From positions 186,001 through 250,000 of the forward strand of contig JAKZZE010000031.1 of NCBI GenBank assembly GCA_024220505.1: a DNA stretch of 64,000 bases, in the 5' to 3' direction. The notes beneath the pieces are model-generated. The model saw nothing but the letters and a program-made list of their open reading frames with translations, made no database searches and was not told the origin of the DNA. Positions 9,836 to 21,000 of the stretch are shown here, in pieces (within the stretch, counting starts at the first letter, position 1; every line of letters begins with the position of its first letter). This DNA comes from Rhizopus arrhizus. Lineage: Eukaryota; Mucoromycota; Mucoromycetes; Mucorales; Rhizopodaceae. The translations under genes were made by a program, and so were the position numbers.

Positions 9836-10890
9836 ACCTTTTCTTCGTGTGTAGTCAAGGATTGTACATACTATAAATAATTAGAGAATAAAAAGTCAGT
9901 AAAATTTGAAGTTTTACTCGAATATTACACACACATCAAAAGACACTTGAAATCTCTGATTTTACCTTAAAAAAAAAGAAAAAAAAAAAAACAGACAGTA
10001 AAATCCGCATTTTGCTTGATATAATAGGCTGGCTTTCTTTAATCATTACAAATTTATTTGATGTTATTGGAGGGAATCATGTTTACTCATGTACTTTTTT
10101 ACATTCTTATTTATAGAAAACCTTATCATTTAATACCCTTCATTAGTTTAAAAAGAAAACAATGTATTGGGATAAAACATTTAGATTGAAATACTTCTTT
10201 ACACCTTTCGAATGGCCAAATTCTATACTATTACAACCTTTGGCAAAACGATACAGTAGCCATCTTTCTTTCTTTCTTTTTTAAAAAAAAATAAAATAAA
10301 AAAAAAACTTATCTTCTCTGACGGGTAATATATAGAACTAAGTTCAATAAAGACCTTGTAAGCTATTATCTTGAGAAAAAGAGCCTTTGAATAGTTATAC
10401 GCGTAAAAAAAAAAGCAGTAAAGAACAGAGAACAGAAGGATTACGAATAAGCTACAGGATAACTACAAAATAGTCTTTAGGTTAAGCATCTTGTAGACCA
10501 TCGTATGAGAATTTTATTTACATTTAAGCTTCATTTTGGCAACGTAGACCCAATAAAACCGTTAGTAATCTTGTAAAGCATTGTCTAAGTATAAGGATGA
10601 ACAAACTTTGTTTTAATAGTAATAAAGCTACTTACAAAAAAGCCATAAAAATATAAACAGAAGCATATCAAAACAGATTATACAGTCATAAAGGACAAGC
10701 CATCAAAGAAATAACATATATTTAGTGAACAGAACATTAAACATTTCCTTGACTTACAATTTTAATACATGGAACCATGAAAATAAGCCTTTTAATCTTG
10801 CGCATATCTACTCGGATGGCTTATACCACTTTCACATTTTACCTGAAACATGAAGAGGATCTAAAGCAAGTAAAGATTGTATTAGATATT
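9836..10890. other. AT-rich intergenic, nothing recognised
   Basis: Homopolymer-rich, without convincing ORFs, RNA genes or repeats. Confidence 0.5.
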
Positions 10891-10899
10891 TTACTGTGA

Positions 10900-13775
10900 G
10901 AGTATAATTTCTTTCTCACACTCTTTTTCAATCTTCACCATAAATACTTCTCACATTTTTGCTGATGGCCGATTTCAACTCTGTTCAATTGCTTATCCTC
11001 AAAAACTATTCGACACTTTCTATATCTTGAACATTTATGTTCCTGCAAACACCAATAAGACGCAGTAAATTTTTTTCTACAAATTAACAGCTATGTTGTA
11101 TGGAATGCAAGATCAAATTGCCTTTGATCTGTTAATTGTTGCTGGTAATTTCAATTATTCTTTGTTCCGCCCTCACATTTTGAAACAAGGAATTTCAGCC
11201 GAGTGGCTACACCTTATCGAGCTTTCTTTTCTACAGTAGTATGCAGTTGAACGATTTAACAGAGATTCCTACCTTTCAAGATTCACATGGAGATTTTATT
11301 GTAAGTTCGACGATAGACTATACTTATATCGGACAACAGCTTCGACATCAATTACAAGATACTAATATTACTAGACTACACTCTCATTGTACGGATCATT
11401 CATTATTACACATTAGCTTATCAGTCGGCTCATCACCAACAGGACCTGGATTATGGTGAGCCAATTCAGTATATGCATCGCATACAGCGCTACAGCAACA
11501 GATCGAAATAAAAGTCAAGAAATTATTGTAAAGCTTCCAAAAAGATTCCACCATGTTATCTGAGACCAAGCAGGATACGATTAAAGCGGCCACCAAAAGT
11601 GTCATACGGAGTTATAGCCATGATTTTGTCAATTAGCGAAAAGGTACCATTAAACATTTGGAGAAAATGAGGAATAGAATCTTGATAGGGAAACCAAGTC
11701 TAGCACTTCCGATATACCTGACAGAACCTTTGGACAACTACAACACGAACTGGCAGCAATCCATGCATTAAAGGCTGATACGCGTCGGAGGGAAAATGGA
11801 GAGAAATCTGCCTATTTTCTTAAACACATGCACCAACAGCTGTATAGTAAAGATCCTGTTGAACCCAATGCAGTATTTACAACCATTGATTTTGGAAGTT
11901 TACAATAAAGCGTTAGCCGAAGGGAAAACCTTTCAAACATGGAAAGACATTCGTATACGACTCCTTCCAAAAAAGGTAATCTAACAGACTTGACGAATTG
12001 GCGGCCCATCTCCTTAATCAACTGCGATGCTAAGATTTCGTTTGATGGACATCGCCAAGAAAATAATCCAATCATCACAGACGGGTTTCATGAAAGGCCG
12101 ATCTATGGGTGATGTTGTACTGGGATATAAATACCTTTTGTATTCTGGGATGTATTCAGACGTATTTATTTTGTTACTAGAAGGAAACCACACAACACAA
12201 TTCACCGCTAATATTCTTATTAACTTCCGCTTAGGAAAAGACCCTTTTTTTTATTATTTTATAAAATTTGCATATTTATAGTGAGATCTTATTTCGTCAG
12301 GTGATCATCAAAAGTCATCATTTCATTGGATATTTGTTGTTCAATTTGGGAATACGCTTTTGACAATACACAACATCGTTGAGACAGCATTGAAGGACCA
12401 GGACAGGTCTGATTGGCTGCACCGCAGTGACAATGGCTTGATGCTCCATCTCCTTCAACAATCTCGATATCACAAATATCCAGGTATAGGACTATTTCTT
12501 GACCAGGAAAAGGTGTATGATCGTGTTCACCCACAGTATTTCACTCAAGTTCTGGAAACTTTTGGTTTCAGCTACACCTTTACTCAGTGCATCAAAAAAC
12601 TTTTTTTTGGTAATTCGGTCAAGATAAATGTAAATGGATTCTTCTCGCCAACCGTGCTTCGACAACGGGGACTTCGCCAAGCAAACCCTTTATCTCCGAT
12701 TCTATTCAATCTAGCCCTCGAACCACTTTTGTTATCCATCACTCAAGACGAGTCCATCATTGGATATCAATACAACAATAATGGTATTGTCCAACACATT
12801 AAAACTCTTGCCTATGCTGATGAAATTTAAGTGGTCCTCCAAAGTCAGGGTGGTTATTATCAATTACAACATTATCTCAACCAATACTTGGCTGTTTTCA
12901 ATGCGAAATTCAATCAGTCCAAAACTGAAGCCTTTTCCCTCAATGGTCACCCAGATGACAATTGATCGAGATTTCTTCATCAGCACAATATACCTACCTA
13001 CTATTCTAACAGATCTCTTGAGCCTTTCCGGTATTTAGGCTACTACATGGTACATACGCCGGCTCAAAGAAACTACCCGGAATAGAATCATTGACTCCGT
13101 CAGGGATCAAGTCAAACTGTATTCTACAAGACAAGTCTCATTGTGGGGTCGTGCCACAATTGCTAATACGCTGATCATGACGAAGACTTAGTATCACTTA
13201 AGATTGCTGCAACCTACTTAAGCTTATCTCCATGCTTTGAAATCCATAGTCTACAAATTTGTTTGGCTTCATAAACGCCCTCTAGGTTCCTTCAATCAAC
13301 TCTATTTATCATTCTCCCAAGGAGGAGTGGGTCTTCTATCTCCTGAAACTCAACATTTGGTACTACAAATTAGGCACCTTCGCCAATTGTTTGGCTCCTC
13401 CTCACACGCATTGTTAGTACGGTCTTTCCTTCTCTATCATAGGACACTCATCTCCGAACGACAAGGCTCTCCTATGTTATCCTTCTTTGTCTCTGACTTC
13501 CGAAAACATGAATTGAATCACTTTAACTCTATAATTCACTCTTGTTACAAAGCTTTTGGTCATTTTCATTTTCAGCCAGATTTTCCCAAACGCTACTCCA
13601 ATTAGTTTTACAATTGTACATTTAGGTTCAACGCCTTGACCTCTTTGCTACAAGCTACTTGTGTTCTCCGTCTTTTTCATTTTATTCTTTTTGTTAATCC
13701 GAAGCTCACTACTATTCAGTACGTGACTTCTCATTTATTTAATAAATTTTCTGTCTAACCGCCCCTACATTAAAA
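10900..13775 (+). pseudogene. decayed LINE ORF2, 5' part (endonuclease and RT)
   Basis: Translated pieces in shifting frames match a LINE ORF2 distinct from the intact one. Endonuclease traces are NIYVPANTNKTQ and LIVAGNFNYS near 11.02-11.16 kb and a DHSLLHISL piece near 11.4 kb. RT blocks are at 12360-12830: LFLDQEKVYDRVHPQYF, LRQRGLRQANPLSPILFNLA and LAYADE, the last lacking the second catalytic Asp. Later thumb/linker sequence runs to about 13.6 kb. Frameshifts and stops abound, so it is inactive. It continues beyond the DIRS insertion at 18184. Confidence 0.88.
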
Positions 13776-13794
13776 AATTACTATTTAGACCAGA

Positions 13795-13910
13795 GGACAA
13801 ACACAAGGAAGAATAATATATATGCTTTAATCATCTTATTGGTTTATTGAGCGGAACGTTAAAAATAATACAAATAAAAGATAAGATTTTTATAATAATT
13901 GTTCCTTGAT
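13795..13910 (+). repeat. DIRS left inverted terminal repeat
   Basis: Reverse complement of 18023-18138 over 116 bp, with no clear mismatch. Confidence 0.93.
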
Positions 13911-13954
13911 TATCTAAGCGAAGGTCATTACCGTAGGGTAAGGGAGGGTGGGTG

Positions 13955-14070
13955 ATATTATTCTTCCTTGTGTTTGTCCTCTGGTCTAAATAGTAATTCA
14001 AGGTCGAAGGTATTCTCGCAAGAATTACCTGAGACCGTCGGACAAACACAAGGAAGAATAATATATATGC
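13955..14070 (+). repeat. DIRS internal complementary region
   Basis: The first part (to about 14000) is complementary to the extreme left end, including agaccagagg. The rest is complementary to the extreme right end, including gtctcaggtaattcttgc. The join at an AATT is the predicted circle junction. Confidence 0.93.
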
Positions 14071-14074
14071 TTCT

Positions 14075-15142
14075 TCAGAGGTTGTTATCAAAATTGGAAC
14101 TTGCATCATGAAATATCTCCTGATCTTCCGGTACTGGGAGGACTGTATTGGTAAAGTCGACGTTAGTCAGATGCTCGCGTCGATAATGTTGTTCGAATAC
14201 AGTGGAGGACGACCAGTTTCCAAGAGTAATAATATCATCAAGGTCGATGCCAGCACGGAGAGCAGCAGAAGACGCCAACGAGCGAAGGTTGACACGTGGT
14301 TCGCTGGTAGAAAGCCGAATCAATCGACGTATCCAAGAACTAATAGTTGTGACCTTGACAATTTGCGTGGTCATACTGGTGTTGACGAAGAAAGAAGTAA
14401 CTGTAGGTTGGGGAATCAGGTGAGCAAGACGATCTCTGATGGCTTGAAAAGTAGCAACAGGACACAATGAAGGATCTTGGTGGCTGTATACGCGGAAAGG
14501 TTTGATGATACGACGGCCAGCACGGCGTTCCTTAGGTGCTACAACTTGAAAGGAAAGGCACTGGCGATTGCGTTCAATTTCGATATTTGCCGTTGCAAAA
14601 TCAATTCTGTGTAGGTCCGAAGGCCGTAAGAAGGCAGCCATACCCAAAAGAAACGCCAATTTTTGCTGTAGATGAGGCAGCGGAGTAGACAGATCGTTGA
14701 TATCAATTAGGCGTACTGCTTTAAGTGAAGGGCTCATATCAACAGTGGGGCGATGAATTGGCTGAGGAGGAGCCTTGGACTTAAGAGAAGCTACAAGCGA
14801 ATTAACGATGGTGCTTGAACGTAAAGAGGAGGGCTGTTCATGTAAGTGAGTGACTGCCGATCGGAATAGACAAATGGTGGAGTGATTGTAGCCACGGACT
14901 TGAAACATTTCCGAAAGGAAATTGGTGAGATGAACATCGGTGAAGGACGTAAGCGAAATATCTTGAGCGAGAGCCCACTCGATGAAAAGGATTTGACCAC
15001 GTTTATATGATTTGTTGGTGGTAGTATCCATCAGACGTGGTGCTCGTAGCAGAGAAGTAGACATAGCTGTTAGTCCTGGTGTTGAGGATGAAGCCCCGAG
15101 AGCCTCCAAACGGAGAGCTTCCACTGAGGCTGAAGTGGCCAT
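14075..15142 (-). CDS. DIRS tyrosine recombinase
   Basis: The recombinase domain occupies the last 356 codons of a frame that stays open back to 17320; an ATG at 15142 (MATSASVEALRLEAL) is a plausible start. Motifs are FLLGMAAFLRPSDLHRIDF with the first catalytic Arg, then NLRSLASSAALRAGI with the second Arg, GNWSSSTVF, and the nucleophile region EQHYRREH. The usual His of the HxxR box appears as Asn here, as far as can be read. The enzyme integrates the circular cDNA without an integrase. Its start overlaps the end of the RT frame by 73 bp. Confidence 0.88.
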   Translation of the reverse strand: MATSASVEALRLEALGASSSTPGLTAMSTSLLRAPRLMDTTTNKSYKRGQILFIEWALAQDISLTSFTDVHLTNFLSEMFQVRGYNHSTICLFRSAVTHLHEQPSSLRSSTIVNSLVASLKSKAPPQPIHRPTVDMSPSLKAVRLIDINDLSTPLPHLQQKLAFLLGMAAFLRPSDLHRIDFATANIEIERNRQCLSFQVVAPKERRAGRRIIKPFRVYSHQDPSLCPVATFQAIRDRLAHLIPQPTVTSFFVNTSMTTQIVKVTTISSWIRRLIRLSTSEPRVNLRSLASSAALRAGIDLDDIITLGNWSSSTVFEQHYRREHLTNVDFTNTVLPVPEDQEIFHDASSNFDNNL

Positions 15143-16992
15143 GGCGTCAGTGTCGTGGTGGTTTGTATGTCGTTGTGTGACAGGAAAAGAGGAGGATGAA
15201 GCGCTAGACGATGTAGTAGGGGGAACCAGATTGCCGTCGGCCAATAAGGTACTACCAGTGTGATTACTGGGACTTTCTCTCTCTGAATTTTTTCCAGGCA
15301 GCGCAAGATCAGGTTCCAGGGGGGGTTGGCGTACGGATTCCGTAGGTTGTTCCAAGGAATGGTGAAAGCATCGATCCTCCATGCTCCTGGATCGCGTTTC
15401 CACGACACGTACTTTTCTAGGAGGTTGCTTGTCCTGTCTGCAAATAGATCCACCCCGTGAGGACCCCATAGAGACTGAAGGAGGCTGTTGAACACTTCCG
15501 GTTTCACTTGCCAAAGATTTTTTGTAAAAGATCTTCTTGACTCGTAGTCCGCTTCGCAGTTGTGTATACCTGATACGTGGCTGGATATGAGCATTAGACC
15601 TCGTTGAAGGCACCACTTCCACAGGGTTGTTGCAAGAGTCATCAGGCTGAATGATTTCGTTCCCCCTTGCTTGTTGATGTAAGCCAAGGAGGTGGTGTTG
15701 TCCGTGCGAATCAGGACTGTTGTGTTGGTCAAGTGAGGGAAGGCTTGGAGGGCAAGGAAGGCGGCTTTCAGTTCTCGCCAGTTGATGGACATCTGGGCTT
15801 CCTGGGCGGTCCAATAACCATGGGCACGTTGAGTTAGATAGGCACCTCCCCAACCTGTGTTGCTGGCATCGACATAGAGTGTATGTTCTGGTGTTGAAGG
15901 AAGAAGAGATCGACCATTCCATTGTTTGAGGTTCTTGAGCCACCATTGTAGTTCCTGGATGCTGTCTTTGGACAACAAGTGTGGACGATCCCAGTCTGGG
16001 TGAGACTTCATGAGGTGATTCTTCAATTGCAGCAAGTGTTGAGTGTAAAGTCGCGCAGGAAATATCGCGAAAGTTGCTGCTTGTATCCGCATAATAACAC
16101 TCTGTATAGTGCGGGGAGTTGATGTAGGTTGTTTTATCAGTTGCTGAATGGATTTTCGCAGATCCCGAAGCTTCTTGCCAGGCAAGCGGGCCGTCATCGT
16201 TTGTGTATCCAATTCGAAGCCAAGATGCTCTAAGGTTTGTGTTGGTTGAGTCTGAGACTTCTTCAAATTGATCAGCCATCCCAGAGACGTCAAGCATTGG
16301 AGTATCAACTGTGTGTGCCTCATAGCTTCGGCTTTTGTCTTGCCTAGAATGATCCAGTCGTCGAGATAAGCACTCAGACGGATACCTTGCTGACGAGCCC
16401 ACTCTAAGATGGGCTTGGTTATCTTGGTAAACCAGTAAGGCACGATAGACAGACCGAAGGGTGTTGTCTTGAACTGGTAGACCGAGCCTTTCCAGTGGAA
16501 GCGCAGATAGGGTCGATGTTCTGGGTGGACTGGAAGGTGAAGAAAGGCATCGGACAAATCGATTGATGTCATGTAGTCGCCAGGTTGTACCATAAGAGAG
16601 ACTTGCTGGATGGTTTCCATCTTGAAGTGAGGGCAATCTACATATTGATTCAGTGTGCGCAGATTGAACACTGGTCGACAGCCGCCAGTCTTCTTCGGGA
16701 TAGTAAACATGGGGCTGACAAAACCTGGAGACGGTTGGTGGTGGGGCACAGGTTCGATCGCCTGTTTGGTGAGTAGGTCTTGAATGGCTTGGTCCAATTG
16801 AAGTTGTTGGTCGTTGGACAATTGATGTTGATGAGGGGTGAAGTCTGTTGAGAGAGGTGGTAGCGTGTGAAAAGGTATTTTGAAGCCGTGTTGAACGACG
16901 GTATTCACCCAATTGTTGTGAAAAAGTCGATCCCAATGGGGTGAGAACAGTTGGAGTCGACCGCCTACAGGAGGCTGGGAATGAGCCGCCAA
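15070..16992 (-). CDS. DIRS reverse transcriptase-RNase H-NPPW domain protein
   Basis: About 640 codons. RT motifs include PKKTGGCRPVFNLRTLN, SIDLSDAFLHLPVHPEHR, TPFGLSIVPYW and the catalytic YLDDWIIL near residue 212. The RNase H block contains YVDASNTGWGG and RTDNTTSLAYINKQGG. It is followed by the DIRS/Ngaro-type region with LFADRTSN and YANPPWNLI near residue 553, sometimes described as a methyltransferase-like domain. The first codon of the open stretch near the gag stop is TTG, not ATG, and the frame stays open further upstream into gag. Expression by frameshift or non-AUG initiation is therefore likely and the true start is unknown. Confidence 0.92.
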   Translation of the reverse strand: MAAHSQPPVGGRLQLFSPHWDRLFHNNWVNTVVQHGFKIPFHTLPPLSTDFTPHQHQLSNDQQLQLDQAIQDLLTKQAIEPVPHHQPSPGFVSPMFTIPKKTGGCRPVFNLRTLNQYVDCPHFKMETIQQVSLMVQPGDYMTSIDLSDAFLHLPVHPEHRPYLRFHWKGSVYQFKTTPFGLSIVPYWFTKITKPILEWARQQGIRLSAYLDDWIILGKTKAEAMRHTQLILQCLTSLGWLINLKKSQTQPTQTLEHLGFELDTQTMTARLPGKKLRDLRKSIQQLIKQPTSTPRTIQSVIMRIQAATFAIFPARLYTQHLLQLKNHLMKSHPDWDRPHLLSKDSIQELQWWLKNLKQWNGRSLLPSTPEHTLYVDASNTGWGGAYLTQRAHGYWTAQEAQMSINWRELKAAFLALQAFPHLTNTTVLIRTDNTTSLAYINKQGGTKSFSLMTLATTLWKWCLQRGLMLISSHVSGIHNCEADYESRRSFTKNLWQVKPEVFNSLLQSLWGPHGVDLFADRTSNLLEKYVSWKRDPGAWRIDAFTIPWNNLRNPYANPPWNLILRCLEKIQREKVPVITLVVPYWPTAIWFPLLHRLALHPPLFLSHNDIQTTTTLTPWPLQPQWKLSVWRLSGLHPQHQD

Positions 16993-16997
16993 AGGTG

Positions 16998-17972
16998 TTA
17001 TTGGCGACTCTGTTGCCGAAAGGGATTGTTGTTCTTTGGATGGGCGCCAGTGGACGTTGCTTGGCGGTTGCCCTGTTGACGGGAGTGGGAGTATTGGTGC
17101 GTGTAACCGCCGTGCTGAGACGACGGACCTGGCCGAAAAAACGGCTGCGTATCGGCAGTAGAGGAAGTGTGGCTGGTACCGAGCGTGCTATTCCCAAATT
17201 GGGTAGGTCGAGAAAATTTTTCATTGGGAGATCGTTTAGAATAGCGAGGACCAATACGAGCTTCGCGCAGTGCCTTGGCTGCGGAGGTCTGTTGTGTGAT
17301 TGCTTGATGAAAATCTTCACTAGCCATAGTGTATTTCTTCAGAGCACCAGGGGCAGGGACAGTAAAACGAGGATTTACTGCGCGCATAGCGATTTTATTT
17401 CTATTATGTGTAATAGTTGCACAAGCGTTGATGAGCAATGTCCGAGCGTGGTTGAGTATGCCAAGGTGGCGTTCGAGTGCCTCAGAAGGTACACTGGTGG
17501 ACTGCAACATCTCATTGCCCAAGACATCCAAGGGGCGGAAGACACCAGAGAGCAAGTACTGAAGATCACGCAAGGAAGAATCCTCCAGCTGTTGGGCCTT
17601 ATTCATGCAACGGTGCGCCGTTGGCAAGGTGGAAGGAGGTTTGTACTCAACATTGCGCAGCGCAGGGTAAGCTTCAATCAGCTCCCGGCGTTCATCATCG
17701 GTAAGGATGTGCTCCGTTGAGAAGAGATCTCTGTCTAATTGTAAGCCCTGGGCCAAAATCTCAGGAGGGGACCAGTCAAATTGGGGACGAGTACCCAAAG
17801 AGTGCCAAGGGCTTGGAGCAAGGTGTGACGAATCCATCATCATCTGTGGATCCGGTGTGGTTTGAGGCATAGCAGCCTGTTGTGAAGCCATTACTTGTTC
17901 TAATAGTTGGCGAGTTTCTTGCAATTGTTGTTGCAGGGTAGTAAGATCAGTAGTTTCTTGATTATGAGACAT
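16998..17972 (-). CDS. DIRS gag-like protein
   Basis: 324 residues from the ATG at 17972 (MSHNQETTDL). The N-terminus has a Gln/Leu-rich coiled-coil-like stretch (LQQQLQETRQLLEQVMASQQ). A middle part (LDRDLFSTEHILTDDERREL) resembles other DIRS ORF1 products, and the C-terminus is basic and Ser/Gln/His-rich, fitting nucleic-acid binding. No zinc knuckle is seen. It ends 5 nt before the conventional RT open stretch, in a different frame. Confidence 0.75.
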   Translation of the reverse strand: MSHNQETTDLTTLQQQLQETRQLLEQVMASQQAAMPQTTPDPQMMMDSSHLAPSPWHSLGTRPQFDWSPPEILAQGLQLDRDLFSTEHILTDDERRELIEAYPALRNVEYKPPSTLPTAHRCMNKAQQLEDSSLRDLQYLLSGVFRPLDVLGNEMLQSTSVPSEALERHLGILNHARTLLINACATITHNRNKIAMRAVNPRFTVPAPGALKKYTMASEDFHQAITQQTSAAKALREARIGPRYSKRSPNEKFSRPTQFGNSTLGTSHTSSTADTQPFFRPGPSSQHGGYTHQYSHSRQQGNRQATSTGAHPKNNNPFRQQSRQ

Positions 17973-18022
17973 GTGTAAGTGAATTATCAAATCTGACGGT
18001 AATGACCTGAGCGGAAAAGATG

Positions 18023-18138
18023 ATCAAGGAACAATTATTATAAAAATCTTATCTTTTATTTGTATTATTTTTAACGTTCCGCTCAATAAACCAATAAGAT
18101 GATTAAAGCATATATATTATTCTTCCTTGTGTTTGTCC
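18023..18138 (-). repeat. DIRS right inverted terminal repeat
   Basis: Reverse complement of 13795-13910. Confidence 0.93.
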
Positions 18139-18183
18139 GACGGTCTCAGGTAATTCTTGCGAGAATACCTTCGACCTTGAATT

Positions 18184-19182
18184 AGTTCTACAATTGCCCA
18201 TACGTTATCTGTTCGTATCCATCCCTAGTGAACACTGGATAAATCGTCATCCTAATTTCTTAGCCGCCAATTTTTTTGTACATGATCCTCTCTTGCGTCG
18301 ATTAAGACCCCAAGTTGAACATGGGTATGTCATAAAACTGCAATTATGTCATCGATTTAAACGGCAAATCCTTGAACTGAGGACTATTCAACTGCAACTC
18401 TATTTATGGCGGCTCATTACTACAGATATTCAACCAGATATACTCAATAGTACGGAAGACCTTTTGACTAAGCAATTTCAACAATCATCTTCTTGACTTC
18501 AGTTTACACCTCGCTCCTATCGAGGCTTTACTGATTCTAATTTTACTACTGCATTCGTTTCTGTTACTCCCACGTCCTTATCCTGGTTCTGGTCAACACC
18601 TATGCTCTTACAAGAACGCTCATTATGGTATCGAGTACTATGTCAGAAGATACCATATACAGCCTTTTTTATTGTGTCCAAGTAATCGCTAGTCCCGTCT
18701 GTCATTTATGTCATAAACAAGAGGATACAATGTCCCATTTCCTCGTTTACTGCCTACAAAAGAAGTTTATTTGGACAATGGTACTCAACTACCTCTTTCC
18801 CACCTTTAATTTTGCCTCAGACGATATTCTTCAAATGCTGCATAGCTTATAATCTCCTTCACATTATCAATATGTTCTTACTACTCCTTTCACTACCACC
18901 TTAACTACAATCATGTGGAATACGTGGATTTTCTATTAGCAATATATCATTTACAACATCCTTTTTCAAATTGACAAAGTAATTAAAAAATGTCTCTCAC
19001 AAGTATTCGTACTTTTAGGTGATTACCAACCAAATTAGTCATCCCTAATATTATAGTACTTCCCATCAAGCATAATTTATTTTACGCATTCTACAATTTC
19101 ATACTCTCCGCGATGTGTGACTAAAGTTATTATTTTATAAATAAATAACTTGAATTACAAAAAAAAAAAAAAAAAAAAAAAA
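18184..19182 (+). pseudogene. decayed LINE ORF2, 3' part, with A-tail
   Basis: Continuation of the LINE interrupted at 13775. Frames contain LWYRVLCQKIPY and then VCHLCHKQEDTMSHFLVYC, aligning with the IWYRTLHNKLPC and CPICSGHEETPSHFLFEC region of the intact ORF2. A 24-base A-run at 19159-19182 marks the 3' end, with the direct-repeat unit starting immediately after it. Confidence 0.85.
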
Positions 19183-19183
19183 T

Positions 19184-19751
19184 TGCAGTGAAGCTGCGTC
19201 GGCTTTATTTTTCTGTTTTCCTGAATTCAAGCGCTAACATCAGCGTGAAAGCATCATTAGCAATGATCTATCGATGAACTTTCCTTGGGACTTGTGCTAT
19301 TCCTGTAATTTCATTCGTTCATGGTTGTTCCTTCTGATTAGGTCTATTTTGCTCTATCATGAACTGCGTGATTCATTTTATTCTTGTACAAATGCTGTAT
19401 AAAAAAAAAAGCTTAAGAAAAGCATCGAACTGTTCAAATGCCATTTTTAGGTAACATTTTTTCTTTGCATTATGAAGCAGTATTTGACAACAAATAGAAA
19501 TGCTAGATTATTCATAATGCCTTTTAACTATGTGCAAATAAAAAAGATAAATCACTTTCATAAGGCTTTTTAGAAAGCAGTTAGTTCTTTTTTTTTAAAT
19601 GGCATATTTTATAATGTTAATTGAATACAGTTTGAATATGTGATACACTTTATATGCACAATGAGAGATGAATTTGGCTCAAGAGGGTTATTTCTGCTCT
19701 TGAAGTATAATATAGAATTGCTTTAAAATAGCCTATATCATTTGATCAACA
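19184..19751 (+). repeat. direct repeat unit, copy 1
   Basis: Aligns with 21001-21543 from ttgcagtgaagctgcgtcgg to catttgatcaacat, with indels and substitutions. No ORF was recognised. Copy 1 begins exactly at the end of the LINE A-tail. Confidence 0.88.
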
Positions 19752-19759
19752 TCAACATC

Positions 19760-20350
19760 TCAAACATCTCCTAATCAGCGACCTTGGGTACAAGTGGTAA
19801 CCAAAAATCGTAAATCACTCTTACATGCTACGAGAATAAATATTCCAGCTGATGTCCTCAGATCTACAACAGTTGACAAGAACAATTTAACCATCACCAA
19901 AACTAGTATTTGGCGCCCGGGCCATGGACCAGGCAGTGTATTCATTGATATGACTGGACGCAAAGAAACCAAACTTGAGTTCTTACGTTTGGTTGCCCAG
20001 CAATGCCCCTCTCGAATGGGAGTCCTTACGCAGCAATTTGGATCTATGAAATTTGCTGAGATTAATTTCGAGCCGACAGATAATGCATTGACCGATTTTC
20101 TTGCAAATGGTATTAAGTTTAGTGATAACTCGATCGTGCTACCTTGTCGTGCTCTTGACAGCCAAATGAAGGTAGCGTAAGATGTGTTGAGATTGCAGCA
20201 TGGTCGCAGCGAGCAACATATATAATATCATGGCTGTCCACCATGTCGGTCAAATCTGCAGTAATGTGCAGAAAATCAATGGTCGAAATGTTGCAAAACG
20301 TGGGTGTTTGTTATATTCTGAATCAGCGTTAATTGAGTCGTACCAATTGA
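19760..20350 (+). pseudogene. LINE ORF1 fragment
   Basis: An open piece at 19794-20180, extended upstream in frame, begins RPWVQVVTKNRKS, similar in layout to KLSWVNVVHGGHQK of the intact ORF1. It continues through SVFIDMTGRKETKLEFLRLV, comparable to SIFVDITTVRDKKLFLMELA. After a stop at 20178 a second frame gives VGQICSNVQKINGRNVAKRG, resembling the RRM strand FGKIVDSGIIKGSSGVYSGKG. No zinc knuckle or ORF2 follows. It is a dead fragment lying between two direct-repeat units. Confidence 0.7.
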
Positions 20351-21000
20351 GGTGAATCCACTTGATGTATCCATCATTCATAACTTGATATGAAAACAGT
20401 ATTAATAAGCTACATGTAAAATATATCCAATAGATAGGCTACAGGTTAATTCGGATAATCTTCATTAAGCATAAGATACTGCGTAATTACACGGTTAAAT
20501 TATATTAAATCCAGGGACTAAATTACAGTCAATCGCAGTCAATCATATACGAGTATTCTATGGATAAATGCTTATGATGACAAATATAACAATAGAAGAA
20601 CACGTAACCATTATCTATTTGTCATCAGTTATATCATACTCATTAATTATTAATCCATGACATGAAATATTATGCGTGTATGAAAAGTATAAATAGAGTA
20701 TCATTTTCTTATTAAATAAAACAATATCTTTATCGAGTCTCGTCCTCTCTTGTTCCTTTCTATTCTTGGATAAATCACCACTGAAACCATTGAACTAAAG
20801 ATTGAATGGAGGATGTTGTGTGGATGTTGTGATTGAAGTTGCCCAAGAGGATACTTCGTGAGGGCAGTAGCTAATCAGAAGGCATGATAATCGGAAAAGA
20901 GCAAAGGAACTCAATTTGTTCTCGGTATTGGACAGGGGCATATGATTTATTAATCTTTGAAAAACAGCGCTCTTGAAATTCGAGTAATATTCGGCATTAT
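20351..21000. other. non-coding, possible LTR-like segment
   Basis: No ORF. A TATA-like gtataaatag near 20688 followed by attaaataaa near 20713 resembles the U3-R part of a solo LTR. No terminal duplication was identified, so this is tentative. Confidence 0.3.

Larger units (their letters stand above)
13776..18183 (-). mobile_element. DIRS-type tyrosine-recombinase retrotransposon
   Basis: A 4.4-kb element inserted into the decayed LINE. It has 116-bp inverted terminal repeats (13795-13910 and 18023-18138), each followed by short unique ends. An internal complementary region at 13955-14070 is complementary to both outer ends joined together, the hallmark used for circularisation in DIRS elements. 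Three minus-strand open frames encode a gag-like protein, RT/RNase H plus an NPPW domain, and a tyrosine recombinase. All frames are open, so the copy looks recent. Ends were set where identity between the internal region and the termini stops, uncertain by about 4 bp. Confidence 0.95.

Noticed and set aside
16740..16755. ggttcgatc resembling a tRNA B box
   Set aside because: It is in the DIRS RT coding region and no cloverleaf can be drawn around it.
15143..17320. N-terminal 725 codons of the long frame as a separate protein
   Set aside because: No conserved motif; the other frame encodes the RT with clear catalytic motifs. Only the recombinase part is annotated.
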